From DATJJW01 sp035491935 (GTDB lineage: Bacteria > Pseudomonadota > Alphaproteobacteria > ATCC43930 > CGMCC-115725), in the NCBI GenBank assembly GCA_035491935.1, contig DATJJW010000072.1, positions 1 to 14,060 on the forward strand: 14,060 bases of DNA. Direction: 5' to 3'. How positions within the stretch are numbered: position 1 is the stretch's first letter; each line of letters opens with the position of its first letter. The notes under the pieces were generated by a model. That model saw only the letters and a list, made by a program, of their open reading frames with translations, was not told where the DNA came from and did no database searches. The position numbers were made by a program, and so were the translations under genes. Shown here piece by piece: positions 4,726-12,347 of the stretch.

Positions 4726-7223
4726 CCACGGAATTGCCCCGAATGCCGTCCTTCACCGCGCCGCCTTCCGCCACGATGGGGGCACCCCGGCGGCGTGGCG
4801 CGGTGATCCTGGCGATCATCCTGGGCATGGCGTTGCTGGTCATGGCGGTGCTGGCGCTTCTGGACCCGCCGCTCGCCTATACGCTGGATTGGAGCATGAT
4901 CGGCGTCTCGCTGCTGCTGGCCGGCGTGCTGGTGATCGCGGCGCGCGACCGGCAGGAAAGTGCGGTACCGCTGCCGCTGCAGCCGGCGATCGGGGAAGCC
5001 GGCGATTCGGGCGAGGCGGGATTCATCGTCGACCGGTCCGGCAAACTGCTGGTTGCGAGCCTGCGCGCGCAATCGATGCTGGGGGCAGCGAGCCATCCGG
5101 TGGCGAAGCTGCTGCAGGCCCTGGCGCAGAATGACGAGACCGGCCAGGCTGCGATGCGCCGGCTGTTCGCGGCCGCGCGCGAAGGGCTGGCTGGCGCCGA
5201 GCGTATCGTCATGGCGCTGCCGGGCTCGGGCGGTTCCGCCGTCTACGACATCCAGGTCCTGCCGGTGAACGAGCCTCCGGGTGCCACGCAATGGATCGTC
5301 GAACCCGCGGCCGAAGGGGCCGAGGGCATGCATCCCGTCACCCTCGGCGCGGATGCGGAGCCGGTGCCGCCGGACGTCCTCGATGGGCTGCCGATCGGCC
5401 TGTTCGCGACCGGTGACGACGGTTCCATCGTCTGGGGCAACGAGACGCTGGCCCATTGGCTGGGCATGCCGCTGGCCAGCCTCGCCGTCGGCCGGATGAA
5501 GCTCGGGGATTTCCTGGCCGCCGATGCCGCCCATCCGGCGGGTGAGGGCGTCAATGACAAGGGGGGTGAGGCGGTAACGTTGCACGGCACGGGCGGTGCG
5601 CCGGTGATGCTCACCTTGTTGCGCGCGACGGCCGCCCATGCTGGTGCGTTGGTGCCGCGTGCGCCCGAGCGGCGGCGGGAGGAGCCGGCCGGCCTGGCCC
5701 GCCAGCGCTTCCAGCGTTTCTTCGAGACCGCTCCCGTCGGCATTGCCTTTGCCAACGAGACGGCGCGTTTCCACGAGACCAATTCGGCGCTGAACGTGTT
5801 CCTGGCGGCCGAGGATCTGAAGGGCGGCAGCGTCTACGATTTCGCCCACCCCGACGATCATGCGGCGATCACGGCACAGTTGAAGCTGACCGCGTCGGGA
5901 GCTGGCGACACCACGGCGAAGCCGTTGGAGATCCGGCTCGCCAAGCCACGCCTGCGTAACATCGCGCTCTTCGCCAGCCGGCTCGACAATGATGACGGCT
6001 CGCTGGGCGGGCTCATCCTTTATTTCATCGACCTCACCGAGCAGAAGAACCTGGAACTGCAATTCGTGCAGTCGCAGAAGATGCAGGCAGTCGGCCAGCT
6101 CGCGGGGGGTGTCGCGCACGACTTCAACAACCTGCTCACCGCGATGAACGGGTTCTGCGATCTCCTGCTGCTGCGCTTCCGGCCGGGCGACCAGTCCTTC
6201 GGCGACCTGATGCAGATCAAGCAGAACGCCAACCGCGCCGCGAGCCTGGTGCGCCAGCTGCTGGCCTTCTCGCGCCAGCAGACCTTGCAGCCTCAAGTCA
6301 TCGACATCTCCGAGGTGCTGGGCGAGCTCAGCCATCTGCTGAACCGCCTGCTTGGCGAGACGGTCGAACTCAAGATGTTCCATGGGCGGGGGCTCGGCCG
6401 GGTCAAGGTCGATCCCGGCCAGTTGGAGCAGGTGATCATCAACCTGGCAGTCAATGCGCGCGACGCGATGCCGCGTAACGGCACGCTGACCATCCGCACG
6501 CGCAATGTCGACCTCGCCGAGCCGATCCACCGCGAAACGGAAGTGGTGCCCGTGGGGGCCTACGTGCTGGTCGAGGTCAGCGACGATGGCAGCGGCATCC
6601 CGCCGGATATCCTGCCGCGCATCTTCGAGCCGTTCTTCTCGACCAAGGAAGTGGGATCGGGCACCGGCCTCGGCCTCTCGACCGTCTATGGCATCGTCAA
6701 GCAGACCGGTGGTTTTGTGCTGGTCGACAGCACCGTAGGCATCGGCACGCGCTTCTCGATATATCTGCCGCGCTGGATGCAGACCGAGGCGGAAGAGGCG
6801 CCGGCGGCCCCTGCGGCACCCGAGGCGTCATTGCCGCGCGACCTGACCGGGGCCGGCACCATATTGCTGGTCGAGGACGAGGCGCCGGTGCGCATGTTCA
6901 CCATGCGCGCGCTCCAGAACAAGGGCTATACCGTGCTGGAGGCCAAGAGCGGCGAGGCGGCCTTGGAAATCCTGAGCAACGATCCGCCGCCCCAGGTCGA
7001 TCTCATCATCACCGACGTCATGATGCCGCGCATGGACGGCCCGACGCTGATCGAGCATGTGCGCGACACCCTGCCGGATGTGAAGGTGATCTTCATCTCG
7101 GGCTATGCCGAGGAGACCTTCGCCAAGCGTCTCGGCCCCGGCGAGGGTGTGCATTTCCTGCCCAAGCCCTTCTCGCTCAAGGAACTGGCGGCCAAGGTGA
7201 AGGAAATCATGCTGGCGTCGTAG
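4722..7223 (+). CDS. cckA: Hybrid sensor kinase CckA (cell-cycle phosphorelay)
   Basis: CckA is the membrane kinase/phosphatase that sends phosphate through ChpT to CtrA, controlling cell cycle and motility in alphaproteobacteria. The 833-residue product is longer than Caulobacter CckA (about 690). It has two membrane helices (about 27-47 and 59-74), then PAS-like sensory regions (about 219-330 and 325-445, with a weaker one before them). The HisKA domain has the CckA-type GGVAHDFNNLLTAM motif with phospho-accepting His466. The ATPase domain shows N574/N578, D621-x-G-x-G and GSGTGLGLS (645-653). A receiver domain (about 712-830) has D719/E720, acceptor Asp765 and Lys815. The ATG at 4722 overlaps the fliR stop; an in-frame ATG at 4668 would lie inside fliR and is less likely. 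Confidence 0.95.
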   Translation: MTTELPRMPSFTAPPSATMGAPRRRGAVILAIILGMALLVMAVLALLDPPLAYTLDWSMIGVSLLLAGVLVIAARDRQESAVPLPLQPAIGEAGDSGEAGFIVDRSGKLLVASLRAQSMLGAASHPVAKLLQALAQNDETGQAAMRRLFAAAREGLAGAERIVMALPGSGGSAVYDIQVLPVNEPPGATQWIVEPAAEGAEGMHPVTLGADAEPVPPDVLDGLPIGLFATGDDGSIVWGNETLAHWLGMPLASLAVGRMKLGDFLAADAAHPAGEGVNDKGGEAVTLHGTGGAPVMLTLLRATAAHAGALVPRAPERRREEPAGLARQRFQRFFETAPVGIAFANETARFHETNSALNVFLAAEDLKGGSVYDFAHPDDHAAITAQLKLTASGAGDTTAKPLEIRLAKPRLRNIALFASRLDNDDGSLGGLILYFIDLTEQKNLELQFVQSQKMQAVGQLAGGVAHDFNNLLTAMNGFCDLLLLRFRPGDQSFGDLMQIKQNANRAASLVRQLLAFSRQQTLQPQVIDISEVLGELSHLLNRLLGETVELKMFHGRGLGRVKVDPGQLEQVIINLAVNARDAMPRNGTLTIRTRNVDLAEPIHRETEVVPVGAYVLVEVSDDGSGIPPDILPRIFEPFFSTKEVGSGTGLGLSTVYGIVKQTGGFVLVDSTVGIGTRFSIYLPRWMQTEAEEAPAAPAAPEASLPRDLTGAGTILLVEDEAPVRMFTMRALQNKGYTVLEAKSGEAALEILSNDPPPQVDLIITDVMMPRMDGPTLIEHVRDTLPDVKVIFISGYAEETFAKRLGPGEGVHFLPKPFSLKELAAKVKEIMLAS

Positions 7224-7224
7224 C

Positions 7225-7241
7225 GCCGGCTATCGGCCGGC
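7225..7241. terminator. Possible shared terminator hairpin between cckA and rppH
   Basis: GCCGGC at 7225-7230 and 7236-7241 pair around a 5-base loop in the 31-bp gap between the converging cckA and rppH stops. A short TCTT follows on the plus strand. The stem is all G-C but only six pairs and there is no real T tract, so activity as a two-way terminator is plausible rather than shown. Confidence 0.4.
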
Positions 7242-7254
7242 TCTTGACTGACCT

Positions 7255-7752
7255 TCAGCGACTTACCATCGCCCTGAGCCGGGGCTCGATCTCGGTCAGC
7301 AGCGCCTCATAGACCGGGCGCTTGAAGGGCACGATCAGCTGGGTCAGTTCGTGGCGCGGGACCCAACGCCAGGCGTCGAATTCCGGGTGCTCGGTATCGA
7401 TGCGGATGTCGCTGTCCTGGCCGGTGAAGCGCAGCACGAACCATTTCTGCGCCTGGCCCTTCCAGCGGCCGCCCCAGGATTTCTTGGCGATTTCGACCGG
7501 CAGGTCGTAGGTCAGCCAACCATCCAGCTCCAGGACGATCTCTGCCTTGTCGGTGCCGATCTCCTCGTGCAGCTCGCGCAGGGCAGCCTGGGCCGGGGCC
7601 TCGCCGTCGTCGATGCCGCCCTGGGGCATCTGCCAGGCATCGGGCGTGTCGTGGCGCCTGCCGACGAAAACCTGCCCCGCCGCATTCAGCAGCATCAGGC
7701 CGACATTCGGGCGATAGGCCTCGCTCGGCTGGTCGATGAGCATCAGGGTCAT
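7255..7752 (-). CDS. rppH: RNA pyrophosphohydrolase RppH (Nudix)
   Basis: RppH removes pyrophosphate from the 5' end of triphosphorylated RNA, which opens transcripts to RNase E-dependent decay; the family also hydrolyses dinucleoside polyphosphates. The 165-residue product has the RppH start YRPNVGLMLLN (13-23) and a complete Nudix box at 45-67 (G45, E51, R59-E60-L61, E63-E64, G66). The family regions WQMPQGGID and QKWFVLRFTG are also present. The ATG (7752-7750) overlaps the deacetylase stop by four bases (ATGA), so the two are probably translated together. It is the last gene of the leftward cluster. Length and motifs are complete. Confidence 0.95.
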   Translation of the reverse strand: MTLMLIDQPSEAYRPNVGLMLLNAAGQVFVGRRHDTPDAWQMPQGGIDDGEAPAQAALRELHEEIGTDKAEIVLELDGWLTYDLPVEIAKKSWGGRWKGQAQKWFVLRFTGQDSDIRIDTEHPEFDAWRWVPRHELTQLIVPFKRPVYEALLTEIEPRLRAMVSR

Positions 7753-9413
7753 GGCTTGACTTTGGCGGTCGCAGGGGCAGGCTGGGTCTTGCCGTCGGGC
7801 TTGGCATTTGCCGGAGCGCCAGCGGCAGATGCGGCCTTGCCTGTCGTGCCGGCCGGCGTCGAGGTGTCCTGCTTCGAAGCATTCGTCTGATCGACGCTGC
7901 CTTCAGTCTTCGCCGGCGTCGGCGGCACGGATGCCAGTGCCGAGACCGGCGCCAGCACCAGGCCCCGCGCCTGTAAGCCCTTGGCCCAGTTGACGACGCG
8001 GTCGATGGCGCCCGGCTCGGCCGAGACCAGGCCCAGCGCCGTATGGTCGCGCCGGGCGATATCCTCAAGCTCGGCCAGGTTGCGCACGATCATCGTGCCG
8101 TCGAACTGGGCGTCGATGACCCGACTGGTCGTGACATAGGGCAACTTGTCGGCCGCGGCCAGCGACGGGGCAGCGCTTTCCGGCGCGCTGCGGTTGTCGA
8201 CGAACAGCAGCCCGCGCTGGGCGATATCGGCCAGGACCGGCGTCAGCGATTCGCGCGCCGCCTGGAAGCGTCCGCCCATGCGGCCGACCACGCCGACATA
8301 GCCCACGGTCTGGCTCAGGATCCAATTGAGGCGGTCGAGATTCTGATCGTTGGAATTGGCGGTCAGCAGCGCGTTGTAGCCAGGGTCCTGACGCGGATAG
8401 TCGACCGGTTCCATCGGCACTTCCAGCAGCACCTCATGCCCGGCCTGGCGGGCCGCGTTTGTCCATTCGGAGATGCGGCGGCTGAACGGCGCGAAGGCCA
8501 GCGAAACATCGGGCGGCAGCTTGTTGATCGCGGCATCGGTCGCGGTCGAGCCGATGCCGAGGCCGGTGACCAGGATGGCGATGCGGGGCCGGGGATCGTT
8601 GAGCGGGAAGGGGCGGGCATAGACCTGCCAGGACGTGCGGCCGTCGCGGCCGATCACCGGCTCGAAACCGTATTTGCCACGCTCGATCAAGCCGGGATCG
8701 GGTGCCGGGTTCAGGGCATGCTCGCTGGTGCCGGTCAGGCTGAGCGGCGGCGGCTTGAGGACCAGCGTGCCATTGGACGAGGTCTGGTTGGGCGCCGGCA
8801 CGGCGGGCGAAGGCGCGGGCGGATTGGACTCCTTCGCCGGCGCACTACCAGATGCCGGAGTATTGCCAGATGCCGGAGTATTGCCGGATGCCGGAGCATT
8901 GCCGGCGGGAGCGTTTCCGGCGGCCTTCCCCGGTTCGGCAGGCGTCGGCGCGGCGTTCGTGCCGGCCGGAGCGGCTTGGCCAACGGGCGTTGTCTGGCCA
9001 GCGGGCATCTGGCCGGCTGGCGCCTGGGCCGCCGGCTTTTGGGCTGCCGGCGGTTGATCGGACGTTGCGGGCGTCGTGGCCTTGGGAGGCTCCGTCGTTT
9101 CCGGCTTCTGTGCGGGCCCCGTGCCAGCCCCAGCCCCAACCCCGGCCCCGGCTTTGGCGCCGGGCGTCGGGACAGAAGTCGGTCCCGGGGTCGCCGTGTT
9201 GGGTTTGGCCGGCAGGTGCGGCGGCTCGATCTCATCCTTGAGAGGTGCGATCGGCACGGTGACGCTGCGATCGACCTTGGTACTGCCATATTGCAGCCAA
9301 GCGCCGAGGCCGAGGACGAGCACCGCCAAGACGGCCGCGACGCCGCCCAGGATCATCATCGATTTGCGATCCTGGTTACCCGGATCGGCCGGGACGCGTG
9401 CGCTACGTGCCAT
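7749..9413 (-). CDS. Divergent polysaccharide deacetylase family protein (YibQ/DUF610 type)
   Basis: The 554-residue product has a short cytoplasmic N-terminus and one membrane helix (about 19-41). A long Pro/Ala/Gly/Thr-rich linker runs to about 225. A divergent polysaccharide-deacetylase domain occupies about 275-490, and an Ala/Thr/Pro-rich tail follows. Family landmarks are RIAILVTGLGIG, SLAFAPF, GHEVLLEVPMEPVDYP and LLFVDNRSAP. The metal-binding Asp-Asp of true deacetylases is replaced by VTG in the first motif, as I recall from other alphaproteobacterial members, so catalysis is doubtful. The substrate is unknown; position beside envC and ctpA suggests envelope or peptidoglycan work in the periplasm. 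The gene lies 35 bp after ctpA and overlaps rppH. Confidence 0.88.
   Translation of the reverse strand: MARSARVPADPGNQDRKSMMILGGVAAVLAVLVLGLGAWLQYGSTKVDRSVTVPIAPLKDEIEPPHLPAKPNTATPGPTSVPTPGAKAGAGVGAGAGTGPAQKPETTEPPKATTPATSDQPPAAQKPAAQAPAGQMPAGQTTPVGQAAPAGTNAAPTPAEPGKAAGNAPAGNAPASGNTPASGNTPASGSAPAKESNPPAPSPAVPAPNQTSSNGTLVLKPPPLSLTGTSEHALNPAPDPGLIERGKYGFEPVIGRDGRTSWQVYARPFPLNDPRPRIAILVTGLGIGSTATDAAINKLPPDVSLAFAPFSRRISEWTNAARQAGHEVLLEVPMEPVDYPRQDPGYNALLTANSNDQNLDRLNWILSQTVGYVGVVGRMGGRFQAARESLTPVLADIAQRGLLFVDNRSAPESAAPSLAAADKLPYVTTSRVIDAQFDGTMIVRNLAELEDIARRDHTALGLVSAEPGAIDRVVNWAKGLQARGLVLAPVSALASVPPTPAKTEGSVDQTNASKQDTSTPAGTTGKAASAAGAPANAKPDGKTQPAPATAKVKP
8848..8901 (-). repeat. Three 18-bp tandem repeats in the deacetylase linker
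   Basis: Copies lie at 8848-8865, 8866-8883 and 8884-8901. The first two are identical (CCAGATGCCGGAGTATTG) and the third differs at two positions. In frame they code repeated Asn-Thr-Pro-Ala-Ser-Gly-like units of the low-complexity linker. Being a multiple of three, copy changes would alter only linker length. Confidence 0.85.
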
Positions 9414-9430
9414 GCTTCAGCCCTGCTGCC

Positions 9431-9457
9431 CCGTCACTTGCCAAACCGTCACTTGCC
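9431..9457. repeat. 12-bp direct repeat across the ctpA stop codon
   Basis: CCGTCACTTGCC occurs at 9431-9442 and again at 9446-9457, a 15-bp period. On the minus strand the unit contains the final Gly-Lys-stop of ctpA, so the end of the gene appears copied once just past its own stop. It looks like a small replication-slippage scar. Confidence 0.7.
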
Positions 9458-10912
9458 CGCATGCCCGGCAAACAGTGCAATACCCTTGATCAGGTCGAGC
9501 GCACGGGTCAGCTGGTAGTCGTCGGCTGCGGGACCCTCGGGTGTGGTGCTTGCCGCCGGGGTTGCCGACGCGCCGGGTGCCGGTGAGGCGGGCGTCTTGC
9601 CGGGCGTGCCGCTCTTGGCGGGCGGCTTGGCCTGGGACGGGACGACGGCCGGTTCCGAGGGGATGGTCGTGGTCTTGTTGACCTGGCTGCCGCTGGTGTT
9701 GCCGCTCGCGGTATTATCATTGGCCGGGCTGCTGTCGGCCGAACCGGTGTTCTTCAAGGCACCCTTGAGGTCGGATTCGCGCAGGTAGGCCGGTGCGTTG
9801 ATCGCCTCGATCTTCGCCTGCTCGACCACGATGTCCGGCACGATGCCTTCGGCCTGGATCGACCGGCCCGACGGCGTGTAGTAGCGCGCGGTGGTGAGGC
9901 GGATGGCGCCGCCATTGGAGGGCAGCGGGATGATCGTCTGCACCGAACCCTTGCCGAAGGAGCGCGTGCCGAGGATCACGGCGCGGTGATGGTCCTGCAG
10001 CGCGCCGGAGACGATCTCCGCCGCGGATGCGGTGCCGCCATTGATCAGCACAACCATGGGCAGGCCGCCGGTGATGTCGTGGTCCGACGCGCTGAAGCGC
10101 TCGATATCGTCGGGCTTGCGGCCACGGGTCGAGACGACCTCACCCTGGTTGAGGAAGGCGCCGGCGACCGAGACCGAGGCATCGAGCAGGCCGCCCGGAT
10201 TGTTGCGCAGGTCGAGCACGACGCCGGTCAGCTTGTTCGCGCCCGCCTGCTTCTTCAGGTTGGCGTAGGCCTTGCGCAGCTCGTCGCCGGTCTGGCCGCT
10301 GAAGCTGGAGACACGCAAATAGGCGATGTTGCCACGCATCAGCTGGCCCTTGACCGAAGTCAGGTGGATGACCGCGCGGGTCAGCGTGACGTCGAAGGGC
10401 GGGGCGTTGCCGCGGCGGATCGACAGCTTGACCTGGGTGTTCGGCGGACCGCGCATCTGGTTGACGGCGTCGTCCAGGCTCATGTTCACGACCAGCTTGC
10501 CGTTCAGCGCCACGATATAATCGCCGGGCTTGAGGCCGGCGCGCGAACCGGGCGTGTCATCCATCGGCGAGATGATCTTGATCAGGCCGTTATCCTGGGT
10601 CACTTCGATGCCGAGGCCGCCGAACTCGCCCTCGGTCGAGACCTGCATGTCGGCGTATTCCTTGGCATTCAGATAGCTCGAATGCGGGTCGAGCGAGGTC
10701 AGCATGCCATTGAGCGCCGATTCGATCAGCTTCTGGTCGCTGACCGGCTCGACATATTCCTGCCGCACCCGTTCGAACACCTCGCCGAACAGGTCGAGGG
10801 CTTTGAAGGTATCGGCGCCGACCGTGTCCTGGGCAGCAGCCTGGCGGTGATCGCCAGGCGGCATCAAGAGGACGAGAAGAGCGGCGCCCGCCGCCAGGAT
10901 CATACGACGCAT
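9449..10912 (-). CDS. ctpA: Carboxy-terminal processing protease (S41 family, CtpA)
   Basis: CtpA is a periplasmic serine protease that trims or degrades exported proteins, in several bacteria including peptidoglycan hydrolases. The 487-residue product has an N-terminal signal peptide (1 to about 27, ending QAAA) and a helical region with LDPHSSYL. A PDZ domain covers about 98-170 (GGLGIEV, AGLKPGDYIVALNG), followed by the S41 catalytic core. The active site is complete: Ser296 in GGTASAAEI, and Lys321 and Gln325 in GTRSFGKGSVQ, with the family's 25- and 4-residue spacing. A Ser/Thr/Pro/Ala-rich region (about 395-465) precedes a short conserved-looking C-terminal helix (YQLTRALDLIKGIALF). It lies 102 bp after envC and 35 bp before the deacetylase gene. 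Confidence 0.95.
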   Translation of the reverse strand: MRRMILAAGAALLVLLMPPGDHRQAAAQDTVGADTFKALDLFGEVFERVRQEYVEPVSDQKLIESALNGMLTSLDPHSSYLNAKEYADMQVSTEGEFGGLGIEVTQDNGLIKIISPMDDTPGSRAGLKPGDYIVALNGKLVVNMSLDDAVNQMRGPPNTQVKLSIRRGNAPPFDVTLTRAVIHLTSVKGQLMRGNIAYLRVSSFSGQTGDELRKAYANLKKQAGANKLTGVVLDLRNNPGGLLDASVSVAGAFLNQGEVVSTRGRKPDDIERFSASDHDITGGLPMVVLINGGTASAAEIVSGALQDHHRAVILGTRSFGKGSVQTIIPLPSNGGAIRLTTARYYTPSGRSIQAEGIVPDIVVEQAKIEAINAPAYLRESDLKGALKNTGSADSSPANDNTASGNTSGSQVNKTTTIPSEPAVVPSQAKPPAKSGTPGKTPASPAPGASATPAASTTPEGPAADDYQLTRALDLIKGIALFAGHAGK

Positions 10913-10948
10913 CGTGCTTCACTCATGAAATCTGTCGAGGTGAGGATG

Positions 10949-10962
10949 ACACCTTCGGGTGT
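10949..10962. other. Small perfect hairpin in the envC-ctpA gap
   Basis: ACACC (10949-10953) and GGTGT (10958-10962) flank a four-base loop, TTCG on the plus strand and CGAA on the transcribed minus strand. It lies 36 bp upstream of the ctpA start. No T run follows. It may be an mRNA processing or stability element, or chance. Confidence 0.3.
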
Positions 10963-11014
10963 TGACGTCCCAGTCTGCTTATCCGCTGACCGTATCCGCT
11001 ATCTCTATGGCACG

Positions 11015-12310
11015 TCAGCCGTGCTGGAGCAAAGGCAGCGGATCGATCGGCTGATTATTATGGCGGACTTCCATGTAAAAATCCGCCGATCCATTGTTAT
11101 CCGCCATGGTGCCGACGGGTTCGCCTGCCACCACATGCTGGCCCACCACGACATCCTCATGGCCGAGCCTGGCGAGCAGCGAAGCATAGCCTCCGCCATG
11201 ATCGATGATCAAGATTTCACCATAGCCTCTGAAGGGGCCTGAGAATAGCACCACCCCATCGAAGGGGCTGACCACCGTGGCGCCGGGATGCGAGGCGACG
11301 GTCAGGCCATGCGACGTGACGAAGCCATCCTTGGCACCGTAGCGGGTGACCACCTTGCCGCTGACCGGGGGAAGCAGCAGGGTTTGTCCCGGGCGAAAGA
11401 TACGGCCGCCATGGTGCGCATCCACCCGCGCGGCGCCATTGCTGACCAGGTTGATCTCGCCGCTGGAGACGGGTTTGCCGCCGGAGGGTTTTCGCTGCGC
11501 CTCGGCCTCCGCGGCGGCGCGGGCCGCCGCTTCCTGGCGGGCGCGTTCGGCGGCTTCCGCCTCGGCCCGTGCCTTCTCCGCGGCCTCGATCACCTCCTGC
11601 AGGCTGCCGGCGCGGGCGGCGAGTGCGGTCAATTGCCGCTGCTGCTGCGTGGCCTGCCGGCGCAGGCCCCGTTCGGCGACGCGGCGTTTGGCCAGGATGT
11701 CGGCCAGGCTCTTGCGCTGGGTCGCCAGGTCGTTCTGGTCGGCGAGCATTGCCTTCTGCTTCTGGTCGATCTCGGCCCGGGTCGCCGCCAGCGCCTGCAG
11801 CGACGCGGAGAGTGCGGCGGCTTCTGCGGCGATGCGCGGCTGGATCGACCCCAGCAACATGGCGCTGCGCAGCGAATCGACCGGCTCGCCCGGCGAGAAG
11901 GCCAAGGCGGCCGGCGGCTCGATGGCGATGCGCTGCAAGGCGGCGAGCAGGGCCGCCTCGCGCTTCTGATGGGCGAGCAGATCCTGGCGTTGCTGGGCGT
12001 CCTGGCGGGCGAGGTCGTCGAGCCTGGCCTGCAGGGCGCTGAGGTCGCTTTCCAGCTTTTGCCCGGCGGCGGCAAGCTCGACGCTTTGCTTCCGATAGCG
12101 GTCGATCTCCGCCGCCAGATCCGTCTGCTGCTTCTTCAGCGCCGTCTGGCTCGCCTTGCCGCTGGATATCGCATGCTGGACGCCGCGCAGCTTCGCCTTG
12201 GCCGCGTCCTCGTCATCGGTGCCGGCCGCCTGCGCCTGTACCGCGCCCAGCATCAGCAGGATGGCGAGCAACGCCGCCATCGGGCGTCCAGGCACGGGAA
12301 GCTTGCTCAC
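11015..12310 (-). CDS. envC: Murein hydrolase activator EnvC (LytM domain, degenerate active site)
   Basis: EnvC-type proteins activate peptidoglycan amidases during cell separation and do not cut the wall themselves. The 431-residue product has a signal peptide (about 11-29) and long coiled-coil segments (about 35-125 and 165-275, rich in Gln/Ala/Glu/Arg). A C-terminal LytM/M23 domain covers about 310-431. The fold is clear (VSPFDGVVLFSGPFRGYGE, IIDHGGGYASLLARL), but zinc-ligand positions are changed: His334 remains, while Val338, Arg381, Asp410 and Tyr412 stand where Asp and His would be. That pattern fits an activator. Start is GTG at 12310 with AGGA upstream; Met11 is an alternative that also keeps the signal peptide. 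It lies 37 bp after gpmI. Confidence 0.93.
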   Translation of the reverse strand: MSKLPVPGRPMAALLAILLMLGAVQAQAAGTDDEDAAKAKLRGVQHAISSGKASQTALKKQQTDLAAEIDRYRKQSVELAAAGQKLESDLSALQARLDDLARQDAQQRQDLLAHQKREAALLAALQRIAIEPPAALAFSPGEPVDSLRSAMLLGSIQPRIAAEAAALSASLQALAATRAEIDQKQKAMLADQNDLATQRKSLADILAKRRVAERGLRRQATQQQRQLTALAARAGSLQEVIEAAEKARAEAEAAERARQEAAARAAAEAEAQRKPSGGKPVSSGEINLVSNGAARVDAHHGGRIFRPGQTLLLPPVSGKVVTRYGAKDGFVTSHGLTVASHPGATVVSPFDGVVLFSGPFRGYGEILIIDHGGGYASLLARLGHEDVVVGQHVVAGEPVGTMADNNGSADFYMEVRHNNQPIDPLPLLQHG

Positions 12311-12347
12311 GGAATGTCCTGCCGTTGCCGAAAGATGCCAATCGCCG

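Noticed and set aside
4614..6530. 638-residue open frame antisense to cckA
   Set aside because: It is His/Arg/Gln-rich with no recognisable domain and lies opposite a complete, motif-rich kinase. Long antisense frames are expected in GC-rich DNA.
8043..9518. 491-residue open frame antisense to the deacetylase-family gene
   Set aside because: Its repetitive Arg/Gly/Cys run only mirrors the Pro/Ala-rich linker on the coding strand.
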